Part shown: piece after piece, positions 27,890 through 35,250 of the stretch
Position numbering within the stretch: position 1 is the first letter of the stretch
Layout of the letters: each line of letters opens with the position of its first letter
Assembly: GCF_947500075.1 (NCBI RefSeq)
Contig: NZ_CANMQS010000006.1
Location: 124,001 to 188,000 of the forward strand
Origin: an uncultured Sulfitobacter sp.
GTDB lineage: Bacteria > Pseudomonadota > Alphaproteobacteria > Rhodobacterales > Rhodobacteraceae
Reading direction: 5' to 3'
DNA length: 64,000 nt
Notes under the pieces: generated by a model
Databases searched by the model: none
Told to the model about the DNA's origin: nothing
Seen by the model: only the letters and a program-made list of their open reading frames with translations
Translations under genes and position numbers: made by a program

Positions 27890-29827
27890 TCATTGCTCAC
27901 CCCCCGACAAATACCGCTTCTTCGCCTCTGCCATCCGCCCCATATCGCGCACAGCATTCTCAATCGCGACCTCATCCGACTTGTCCGCATACCGGAACTC
28001 ACTATCCGCGTAGCGGTTGATCTCCTGCACCACCATCTCTACCGTGATCGGCTGGCGCATCCCCTCGATCATCGCCTTCTTCTCATCGTAGCCTTTGAAC
28101 AGGAACAGATCGGGCTGTTCCATCCATTCATCCGGCAGTTCGAAATCCATCGCCCGGACCTTCACCGCATCCGTGATGTTCTTGATCGCGCGGCCCGTGA
28201 ACCGCGGGTCCGCCTCCTGAATCCCCTTCAGATACGTGCCCAGCTTGTTGATCGTGTCCAACTCACCAATCTCGCCCCGAACCGCCTCATAGACCGTCAA
28301 CAACCCCGCCTCATGGGGCTTAGAATGCCCCTCAAACGACGCGGCCACTGCTTTCTTGATCTGCTGCGCTTCAAAAACCTCATGCTGCCCCAGCGGAATA
28401 TCGTGGTTCTTGCCCATCAACAGGTACAGGATATCGACATAATCCTCCCGCGTCTGCGGCCCATCCACCAAAAACCGCGCCCCGGCCCGCTGGCGCAAAG
28501 CGTCATCCACATTCTCCGGATAGTTCGAGAACATCCCGAACGTACAATTCCCCCGCACCACGGTATTCGCGCCCGCAAAGCTCTCCATCAACACAGCCGT
28601 AATTTCCAACTGCCCCGCCGAGGATTGCCGATCCCCCCGCTTGCCCGCCAGCTGGTCAATATCGTCAATCGTCCCGAACCCGATCACCGACGGATCAATG
28701 ATGTTATTGATAAACGCCTTCGCGTTCTGCCCTGACTTCCCCTGATAGCTGTCGATATTATCCGTGCTCAGGTTCTGATACCGAAACGGATAGCCCGCGT
28801 TCCCGCAATACTCCGAAATCAGCCCCGCCATCATCTGAATAAGCGTCGTCTTCCCCGTCCCCGGTGCGCCGTCGCCCATGAAGGTAAAGATGAACCCGCC
28901 CAGTTCGGCAAAGGGGTTCAGCCGCCGGTCAAAGTCATAGGCCATCAACATCTTGGCGAGCTTCATCGCCTGATACTTGGCAATATGGTTGCCCACGACC
29001 TCATTGGGCTTCTTGAAGGTCATGGTCAGCTTGGTGGACTTGGCCTTGGACGCAGGAGAGAACCCGGAAACGGTGAAATCATCCGCCTCCACCCGCCAGG
29101 ACGCGCTGGCAAACCCCTCCAGCCGAGGCGCCCCCTGCGCACGCAGCGCCACCTTTTCCATCAGCACTTCCGCAAAGGCCGCCACCGTCGCCACCAGCCG
29201 CTCATCGTCGCTGCCATGCGCTGCAATGTCCTGATCCAACTCCCACAGCGCACCGTGCAACGCAGTCTGACCATTGTCGGTCAACACCTCATCCACATCG
29301 CCGACCTCAACGGAAACCTCCGGCAAATGCGAGGACAGCAAATACGCCGTCGCATTCCCGAACACATAAAGCGTCACCAAGGCCTCCGCCGCCAGCAATT
29401 CCGAAAACTCCGACTTGCGCGCCGCAGGCAGCGACCCTTCCAGATTGGCCCGCTTGAGATCACCCAGCCCCGACTGCTCCGCCACGTTCTCCGCCACCGC
29501 GAGCGCAATCGCAATCGCCCGGCGCAGCACATTCATCACCACCGCCTGTTGAGGCGACACCAAAGCATCCCCCTCATCCGCCCCTTCAATCCGCGCCAGC
29601 AACTGCACCGCCCCCGCAGGCGTGCGCCGCTGCGTCACCAACCCCGGCGTGGTCGATCGAAACCGCCGCCGCGTGCCAATGCCCGAAGACTTCTCAACCC
29701 CCTGCTCCGCCACCGCCTTGCCAATCCGCGGCGCATGATCAAACCCCGTCAGCAACGCCAGAGCGACGGCCATATGCCCGTTGATATCTTCTTCCCGCAG
29801 TTCCATCGCATCTGACGTCTGGCTCAT
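27890..29827 (-). CDS. AAA+ family ATPase with a long unique N-terminal region
   Basis: Residues 1-290 form a helical region without a recognised family. The AAA+ core follows: Walker A GDGAPGTGKTT (318-328, Lys326), Walker B TIDDID (386-391), sensor-1 Asn in GMFSNYPEN (435) and candidate Arg fingers in LRQRAGARF (445-451). Walker B has Asp in place of the usual Glu, an odd feature. About 190 further helical residues follow the core. It is soluble and probably acts as a ring-shaped remodelling engine for the neighbouring coiled-coil protein; the substrate is unknown. It sits in the middle of the minus-strand run, and the next reading frame is the AbiC-like insert. Confidence 0.85.
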   Translation of the reverse strand: MSQTSDAMELREEDINGHMAVALALLTGFDHAPRIGKAVAEQGVEKSSGIGTRRRFRSTTPGLVTQRRTPAGAVQLLARIEGADEGDALVSPQQAVVMNVLRRAIAIALAVAENVAEQSGLGDLKRANLEGSLPAARKSEFSELLAAEALVTLYVFGNATAYLLSSHLPEVSVEVGDVDEVLTDNGQTALHGALWELDQDIAAHGSDDERLVATVAAFAEVLMEKVALRAQGAPRLEGFASASWRVEADDFTVSGFSPASKAKSTKLTMTFKKPNEVVGNHIAKYQAMKLAKMLMAYDFDRRLNPFAELGGFIFTFMGDGAPGTGKTTLIQMMAGLISEYCGNAGYPFRYQNLSTDNIDSYQGKSGQNAKAFINNIIDPSVIGFGTIDDIDQLAGKRGDRQSSAGQLEITAVLMESFAGANTVVRGNCTFGMFSNYPENVDDALRQRAGARFLVDGPQTREDYVDILYLLMGKNHDIPLGQHEVFEAQQIKKAVAASFEGHSKPHEAGLLTVYEAVRGEIGELDTINKLGTYLKGIQEADPRFTGRAIKNITDAVKVRAMDFELPDEWMEQPDLFLFKGYDEKKAMIEGMRQPITVEMVVQEINRYADSEFRYADKSDEVAIENAVRDMGRMAEAKKRYLSGGEQ

Positions 29828-29880
29828 CCCTCAATCCTTCTCATCTCAACAAAACGCACCTCAATAACGACGCGCATCCG

Positions 29881-29925
29881 CCCCTTCCAAATGGTTCTAA
29901 AAACCCCCTCGGAGAGCTAAAATCC
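29881..29925 (+). repeat. dispersed intergenic repeat, copy 3 (forward)
   Basis: The copy reads CCCCTTCCAAATGGTTC, then TAAAAACCCCCTCGGAG and GCTAAAATCC. The last part matches the right copy at 40064-40041 read on the minus strand (AAAAACCCCCGCGGAG, GTTAAAATC). It lies in the 197-bp gap between the ATPase and the 375-residue unknown gene. Further on, GCCGACGAT at 29952 and ATCGTCGGC at 29987 form another inverted repeat. Confidence 0.7.
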
Positions 29926-30024
29926 ATTGCGCTTCGGAAAACACAATGCGCCGACGATACCCTGCTGCGCTACGCGCTCTCGGGACATCGTCGGCATGTG
30001 ATACATTTGTTTTTCCAAAGCGCC

Positions 30025-31152
30025 TCAATACTGCAACACCCGCCCCTTGGGGCTGACCACAAATTTCCGAACCGACCCAAATCCCGGCGGGTTCTTCTCC
30101 TCCAACACCTGATACGGCCGCTGCGGCAAGATAATGCTCCGCTCCACCCGCGTGGCCCCCAGATCAGCGCCTTTGCCACCAAAGGGATCAAGCGCAAAGA
30201 CCTCGCGCTCCACCGTGGAGAACCACCCGGATTTTTCGAGGGTCACCCGGTCACTGACCAACTCTTCCTCGGTCCAGACGAGCGCCCAATCCTGCCCCTT
30301 CGGTGCCCGTGCCTCTGCCAAGACCTCGCGCAACGGCCCCGCCTGCTGCGTGAACGCATGGCTGTACATCGGCCCCAGATGAAACCGCCGCAGCCGCTTG
30401 GGGTGCAGATCGTCGAAATCCTCGTCAAATCCCTTGGCAATGGTCAGCAGTTTCAATCCGCCCAGCGCCTGCGCGCTCAGATGCGCCTGCACCTCCGGCC
30501 ACCGCCGTGTGTCCTTGGGCAGCCCGATGTCGCCGGAATCCTCCACCTCCATCATGTAGATCACCGGCAGGTTCACCTGGCTGTCATAGCTCGCCCAATG
30601 CAGCCGGAACGTGCGCCTCCCGTCGGAATGGGTGACCATCCACTCTGCTTCCGGGTCATTCTGTACCCAGAACAATTCCCCCTTCGCCAGATCCTCATAA
30701 TAGAGCCGTTGTGACAGCGCGAATTGCAACTTCGTCGGCACCTTGCGGTCGCTCAGAATGGTATGCACCATCTGATCCTTCAGCGCCTCAACGCTGGGCA
30801 TATCCTCCAGATGCCGTGCGGCCTGCTGCGCGTCATTGGCCATGGTCATGATCTCTTCGGCCACCGGAAACCCAGAATCCCGCGCGTCCATCGTCAGAGA
30901 GCCAAAGAACCGACCCGTCTCACGCCCCACCAACAGATACTTCAGGCTCAACGCCCGAAACGTGAACGTCAGCTTGGTCGCATACCGCGTGAGGATCACC
31001 ACCTCATCCCGCGTCAGCCCACCTTCCGCTTCCATCACGCCTGCGACCCGCAGCATATGCTGCATGATACCTTCGAATTTGTGGAAGTACCGGCGCGACG
31101 CGAAAGTATCGGACAGGCCGACATGGTCCTTGTTCGGGGTGTGATCAGCCAT
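30025..31152 (-). CDS. conserved unknown protein, 375 residues
   Basis: This is a soluble protein of mixed helical and strand composition, with no signal peptide. Early residues (about 25-90) form a helical block rich in hydrophobics (TRYATKLTFTFRALSLKYLLVGRETG). The second half is more beta-like, with WVQNDPEAEWMVTHSDGRR, WASYDSQVNLPVIYMMEVE and a basic end. I do not recognise the family. Its ATG (31152) lies 8 bp inside the end of the upstream toxin gene, so translation is coupled to the toxin-antitoxin pair. It is likely a core part of the system between 24.6 and 33.0 kb. Confidence 0.72.
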   Translation of the reverse strand: MADHTPNKDHVGLSDTFASRRYFHKFEGIMQHMLRVAGVMEAEGGLTRDEVVILTRYATKLTFTFRALSLKYLLVGRETGRFFGSLTMDARDSGFPVAEEIMTMANDAQQAARHLEDMPSVEALKDQMVHTILSDRKVPTKLQFALSQRLYYEDLAKGELFWVQNDPEAEWMVTHSDGRRTFRLHWASYDSQVNLPVIYMMEVEDSGDIGLPKDTRRWPEVQAHLSAQALGGLKLLTIAKGFDEDFDDLHPKRLRRFHLGPMYSHAFTQQAGPLREVLAEARAPKGQDWALVWTEEELVSDRVTLEKSGWFSTVEREVFALDPFGGKGADLGATRVERSIILPQRPYQVLEEKNPPGFGSVRKFVVSPKGRVLQY

Positions 31153-31426
31153 CTCGCCCTTGCCTGCTGTCGCGCAGCCTAAGCACCTCGATCTGCGTTT
31201 CAGTCACTCTGTAAATGAGAACAAATGGCGTCTTTGGGATTGGCATCCTCCGAACACTTTCCATGTTTGGCACGCGCTGGCCTATATACGGGTGCACCTT
31301 CAAAAGACTTTGCAGGTTGATAAGACTTTGCGCGGCGTTTTCACGACCCGCCGGAAAGACACTGCCATAATACTGCCGAAACCAAGCTGAGTCCCGAAGC
31401 GCCCTTTCGGAATACTTGATACGCAT
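31145..31426 (-). CDS. type II toxin, RelE/ParE family
   Basis: The 93-residue protein is the usual size of a ParE-like toxin. Family features are the helical N-terminal hairpin, HPYIGQRVPNMESVRRMPI and FVLIYRVTETQIEVLRLRDSRQ at the end. Family toxins poison gyrase or cut mRNA; which applies here cannot be told. It starts 4 bp after the antitoxin stop, the normal operon order. Its 3' end overlaps the next gene by 8 bp. Confidence 0.85.
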   Translation of the reverse strand: MRIKYSERALRDSAWFRQYYGSVFPAGRENAAQSLINLQSLLKVHPYIGQRVPNMESVRRMPIPKTPFVLIYRVTETQIEVLRLRDSRQGRDG

Positions 31427-31430
31427 TCAG

Positions 31431-31697
31431 TCATTCGACCTTCGGCATCGGGAGCTCGTTTTCCGTATCCCAACTCTCCACCCAAGCGGTGAAGGCTTCT
31501 TCACTGATGAATCGGCCTTTGTCCGCTTCGATAATCGCTTCTTCAATTGCAACCCGCTCCGCTGCTTGGCCATTCAAATGGGTTCTAATTGCCCGCGTTG
31601 CGATCTGCGTGGCCGACACATCCTGCCGCGCGGCCTCTTCTTCGATGGCTGCTTTCAGGTCCGCGTCAACGCGCATGGTAAAAGGTACGGTGGTCAT
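31431..31697 (-). CDS. antitoxin, ribbon-helix-helix (CopG/ParD-like)
   Basis: The 88-residue protein starts FTMRVDADLKAAIEEEAARQ, followed by SATQIATRAIRTHL, a typical ribbon-helix-helix fold that binds DNA as a dimer. The C-terminal half (SEEAFTAWVESW) is the toxin-neutralising tail. It sits immediately before the ParE-like toxin. Candidate tandem operator repeats lie upstream at 31718-31737. Family members autoregulate their operon; this is expected, not shown. Confidence 0.83.
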   Translation of the reverse strand: MTTVPFTMRVDADLKAAIEEEAARQDVSATQIATRAIRTHLNGQAAERVAIEEAIIEADKGRFISEEAFTAWVESWDTENELPMPKVE

Positions 31698-31717
31698 TGA
31701 CGTTTCCTTTGGTGGCT

Positions 31718-31737
31718 ATGTATCACAATGTATGACA
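31718..31737. promoter_or_regulatory. tandem 10-bp repeat, candidate antitoxin operator
   Basis: ATGTATCACA (31718-31727) and ATGTATGACA (31728-31737) differ by one base and abut each other. They lie 21 bp upstream of the antitoxin start. A poor TTGACC-type box (31750-31755, minus strand) sits at 15-16 bp, so the repeats could cover the -10. Autoregulation is inferred. Confidence 0.4.
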
Positions 31738-31784
31738 TTGCGCACATTTGGTCAAATTGCAGACCTGTAGGATTGCTCATAACC

Positions 31785-31931
31785 CTACATGACAAATGCA
31801 TCGACAACCCAGATCGCACCAACTGCAAGGGCAGCCGCAATCCCAAAGACCAACCTCAGGTTCGCGTAGTGCCACCGGGTACGAGTTGTCGTCTTAACCT
31901 CAGGCGTTTTCGACGTGCCATCACCCCCCAT
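31785..31931 (-). CDS. small single-pass membrane protein, 48 residues
   Basis: A short frame starts at ATG 31931, inside the last 11 bp of the coiled-coil gene, and encodes a polar head (TSKTPEVKTTTRTRWHY) and one membrane helix (LRLVFGIAAALAVGAIWVVD). No SD of note is seen, but the overlap suggests coupled translation. It ends 87 bp before the antitoxin start. Hydrophobic segments in such a frame rarely arise by chance, but I cannot confirm expression. Confidence 0.5.
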   Translation of the reverse strand: MGGDGTSKTPEVKTTTRTRWHYANLRLVFGIAAALAVGAIWVVDAFVM

Positions 31932-32997
31932 ACTGATTGCTGTCATGCTTCTCGATAATCTTCTGGAACCGCCGGGCAAACCGCTCATCCGCCTTCGCCT
32001 TCGCCTCCAAAACCTCCCGCGCAAAGACCATATGATCCTCGTGTTTCTCCATCATCTCCGCCATCCGCGCGTTCGTTGCCGCACCGATCCCGGCCATGGC
32101 GCTCTGCGCTTCCTGATCCGTCTGCACGCCGATCTCGTTGATCCTGTGCGCCACGTCCTGCTGCTGCGCGGTCTTCAGTGACTTGGTCAGCGCATCATAG
32201 AGCACAACCCGCTGCTTGGTGTCTGTCTGCAACTTGTTGATCAACACCATCTGCGTCGCCGCCTGGTTTTGCAGTGAATCGATCCAGGTCTTCCCCTTCT
32301 CGATATACCGCTCCAGCGTCTGGCTCTTGGCCAGCTTCACCTGCTCGTCCTGCACCATCGCATTGTAGCGCGTGTTGGCATCCGCCAACTCCGTCTCCAG
32401 CTTGGTGCGCTTGGCGGCGTCGGTCTCTGACGCAATGGCGTTCTCCAGCTTGATGATCTCCGGATCCATGCCTTGAATATCGCTGCGCAGGCTCTCCAAT
32501 TCACCCACCGTGAACTCCCGTTCATCCAGCGTTTCGGTCAGGTTCGCCTCCACCTTGACCTTCTGCTCTTCGAGCATGGTCAACTGGCCCTCCAGCAACT
32601 GCACAATGGTATCCGACTTCGAGATCAGATCCTGCAACTTGTCGTCAATCGATGCCGTGCGCACGCGTTCCTGCCGCATGCTGTCCGCCTTGGCCGACGA
32701 AAAGATACCGACAAAGCTCTCCCAGCCCGTCTTGTTGCGCATCTCATCAAAGTCTTTGCTGAACCCGGCGGTCACATCGTCCAGCCCCATGATCAGCTCA
32801 GCGATATTGGCGTTCATGACTTCCGTATGGGCATGCACATCCTCAAGCGAGGCGTTCTCGATGTCGATCATCGCATCATCGCCCGTCTTCATCTTGGCGC
32901 GCGCGGTCTCGATCCGGGCCGTCAGTTCCGCGATCTTGCCCTGCGCCTCCGCCACCTGCGACTGGGATTCCCGCACCTGTGCATCCAAATTGGCCAT
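31921..32997 (-). CDS. long coiled-coil protein (DUF6384-like)
   Basis: The 358 residues are almost all heptad-like helix, with heavy use of Lys, Glu, Gln and Ala and no signal peptide or membrane segment. The stretch SQTLERYIEKGKTWIDSLQ near residue 240 could be a partner-binding region. It resembles PspA/TelA-type helical proteins in texture but lacks their signatures. I believe it corresponds to DUF6384, unverified. It is the first gene of the minus-strand run, with AGGGAG before the ATG. It is probably the structural or scaffold partner of the AAA+ ATPase. Confidence 0.75.
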   Translation of the reverse strand: MANLDAQVRESQSQVAEAQGKIAELTARIETARAKMKTGDDAMIDIENASLEDVHAHTEVMNANIAELIMGLDDVTAGFSKDFDEMRNKTGWESFVGIFSSAKADSMRQERVRTASIDDKLQDLISKSDTIVQLLEGQLTMLEEQKVKVEANLTETLDEREFTVGELESLRSDIQGMDPEIIKLENAIASETDAAKRTKLETELADANTRYNAMVQDEQVKLAKSQTLERYIEKGKTWIDSLQNQAATQMVLINKLQTDTKQRVVLYDALTKSLKTAQQQDVAHRINEIGVQTDQEAQSAMAGIGAATNARMAEMMEKHEDHMVFAREVLEAKAKADERFARRFQKIIEKHDSNQYGG

Positions 32998-33123
32998 CTA
33001 ACGCTCCCTTTTCACTATTCTTTTCATCAATATATGCAATGTGAAGGCATTTTACATCCCCTCACACCACCGTTTAGTCAAGTCTTGCAAAAGCCAGCCG
33101 CCTTGAAAAGACCCCGCAATGGG

Positions 33124-34359
33124 TCATGAACCATCAGCCGCCCGGCCCGGATTGACACCTGCGCGGCGGGCCGTCGCAGCCAACCCCAGCAGGAACAGAA
33201 CACCCGCGGCCACGTACCCTCCCAGGATCTGCTGGATGTCGCCGTAAGGCAGTGCCGTCACATCCGACGCGGCCCCGGCGGCCAAGAACAGCGACGCGGC
33301 AAAGGCCAACTTCCCAGCCAAGTTCTGCATCGACACATAGGTCGCCCGCACCTCATCGCGCAGCAGCGGCTGGATGCGCCCCATCTTGAACGGATGCGAC
33401 AGCGCATCCGGCACGATCCGCAAGAACAGCACCGCAATGGCAATCCAGCTTTGCGTCAGCGTCAGAACCGCGATCAGGCCGATCTGCATCCCGAAGGCCA
33501 GCAGCAAGATCCCCGTCAACCCCAGGCGCCTGCGCAGCCGCAAGGCATAGAGCGACGCCGCGAAAGACATCAACATCATCACCGCAGAAACCACGCCACT
33601 CACCAAGGGGGTTTCATCCCTGAGCCCCACCTCTGCCAGCGATGCGGCGATAAAGGGCTGGCCAAAGACAAACGGCAAATGGCTGAACCCGTACATCACC
33701 ACCGCCAGCACAAAGATCCAGCGCAGAACCGGCTGGCCAAAGGCCTCGCGCAGCGCGGGCAATTGCCCGATCATGGGTCCAACGCTCTGCTGGGTTGGAG
33801 GCTCCGTCAGCCGCCAGGCCAGCAGCATTGCGACCCCCATCGCCATGCCACCCGCCCAGAACGTGGCCGGATAAGACCACAACGCCATCGCCCCGCCCAG
33901 GATCGCAGAAATCGCAAACCCCCAGAGCGAGAATTGCAGCGCGCGGGTTTCCTGCGCCTCCACCTCATCCTCCCGCCCCAAGGCCGCAAGGGTCTCATAG
34001 AGCGTCGCACTGTCCGTCCCGGACAGAAACGCCGTCCCCGCCCCGATCAGGGTTTGCCCCAGAACAAACACTGCAAATCCATCTCCAAGGGCCAGACACA
34101 CCGCCCCCATCGCGCCAAAAAGCGCCCCTGCGATCAACGTCCGGCGGCGCCCCATCCGGTCTGACAACACGCCCAACGGCACCTCCAAAACCGTGACGGA
34201 GATGTCATAGATCGCATAAAGCGCAATCGCAGCAGCGGGCGATACCTCTTGCTGGAAGTACAAAAACCAGATCGCCTGCCAAAACAGCAGCGAATGGGCG
34301 AACTTGAACCACGGATACAGCCGCAGATTTCTGGCCATACCGGTTCCGGCCAGGCTCAC
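33124..34359 (-). CDS. MFS transporter
   Basis: The 411-residue membrane protein has 12 hydrophobic segments. The MFS loop motif between helices 2 and 3 is GVLSDRMGRRRTLIAGAL. Substrate unknown. The GTG at 34359 overlaps the stop of the hydrolase gene (GTGA), so both are likely co-translated; an ATG at 34338 is an alternative. The pairing with a formamidase-like enzyme suggests a metabolite or antibiotic-like compound as cargo, by position only. Confidence 0.87.
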   Translation of the reverse strand: MSLAGTGMARNLRLYPWFKFAHSLLFWQAIWFLYFQQEVSPAAAIALYAIYDISVTVLEVPLGVLSDRMGRRRTLIAGALFGAMGAVCLALGDGFAVFVLGQTLIGAGTAFLSGTDSATLYETLAALGREDEVEAQETRALQFSLWGFAISAILGGAMALWSYPATFWAGGMAMGVAMLLAWRLTEPPTQQSVGPMIGQLPALREAFGQPVLRWIFVLAVVMYGFSHLPFVFGQPFIAASLAEVGLRDETPLVSGVVSAVMMLMSFAASLYALRLRRRLGLTGILLLAFGMQIGLIAVLTLTQSWIAIAVLFLRIVPDALSHPFKMGRIQPLLRDEVRATYVSMQNLAGKLAFAASLFLAAGAASDVTALPYGDIQQILGGYVAAGVLFLLGLAATARRAGVNPGRAADGS

Positions 34360-35144
34360 GATCCGATCAGCGCCTTGATCATGTCGCTGTCCGGATCGCC
34401 AAAGGCATCGATCACATCAAAGTGGTGCAACCCTTCGGCCACAACGCGCCGTGCCCCCCATGCGCGCGACAATGCTTCCGCCTGCTCCAGAAACGCGGGC
34501 CGCTCATCGCCGCCGACCCAGACGGTCACCTTGACCCCATGCGGTGGGGTCATGTTCACCGGGCTTTCGGCCAGTGCCGCCGCCTCATCCAGCCCGAAAA
34601 TCTCATTCATCGAGGTCTGCAAAAGCGGCATCAGATCCGCCACCGGAGAGATCGGCACAACCGCCTCGATCCGGTCGCGCACCTCCGCAGGCAGCACCAG
34701 CGGGTCCATCATCCGCGCCACCAGATGCCCGCCTGCCGAATGGCCCGCCAGCGCCATCGGCCCGTGGGTCCGGCTGGCCACCTTGGTCACAGCCGCTGCA
34801 ATCTGTCGGGTGATATCACCAATCGCCACATCCGGGCACAGATCATAAGACGGCATCGCCACGGCCCAGCCCCGCGCCAGCGGCCCCGCTGCCAGATGCG
34901 ACCAAAAGCTGTTGTCGAAAGCCTTCCAGTAGCCGCCATGCACAAACACCGCCGTGCCACGCGGCACCCCTTCGGGCATGAACATGTCAAACACCTGCCG
35001 CGGGGAGGGTCCATAAGACACACCCACCTGCGCCCGCGCGCCCAGAGAGGCCCGAAACGCAGCCGCAGCTTTCTCCCATCTGGGCGGAAAATCAGCAGCC
35101 CCTTCAATGTACTCACCGTTTTTGTAGGCCTCATCAAGCTGCAT
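34356..35144 (-). CDS. alpha/beta hydrolase, arylformamidase (KynB2)-like
   Basis: The product is 262 residues. The oxyanion motif HGGYWKAF (about residue 70) is typical of kynurenine formamidase-like hydrolases. The nucleophile elbow is LAGHSAGGHL (Ser about 137), and the catalytic His is likely in GLHHFDVIDAF near the end. It probably hydrolyses N-formylkynurenine or a related amide or ester. ATG 35144 with AGGAG upstream is favoured over an in-frame start at 35201. No other kynurenine gene is in the window, so the assignment stays at family level. Confidence 0.83.
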   Translation of the reverse strand: MQLDEAYKNGEYIEGAADFPPRWEKAAAAFRASLGARAQVGVSYGPSPRQVFDMFMPEGVPRGTAVFVHGGYWKAFDNSFWSHLAAGPLARGWAVAMPSYDLCPDVAIGDITRQIAAAVTKVASRTHGPMALAGHSAGGHLVARMMDPLVLPAEVRDRIEAVVPISPVADLMPLLQTSMNEIFGLDEAAALAESPVNMTPPHGVKVTVWVGGDERPAFLEQAEALSRAWGARRVVAEGLHHFDVIDAFGDPDSDMIKALIGS

Positions 35145-35250
35145 CTGTCTTCTCCTTCTGACGTGCCCGCGTGCCACACAATGCAAAGCGGAACTGGACA
35201 ATCATAGCCATTGTTGCTTTGGGTGCCACAAACAAAAGCGGAGACATCTC

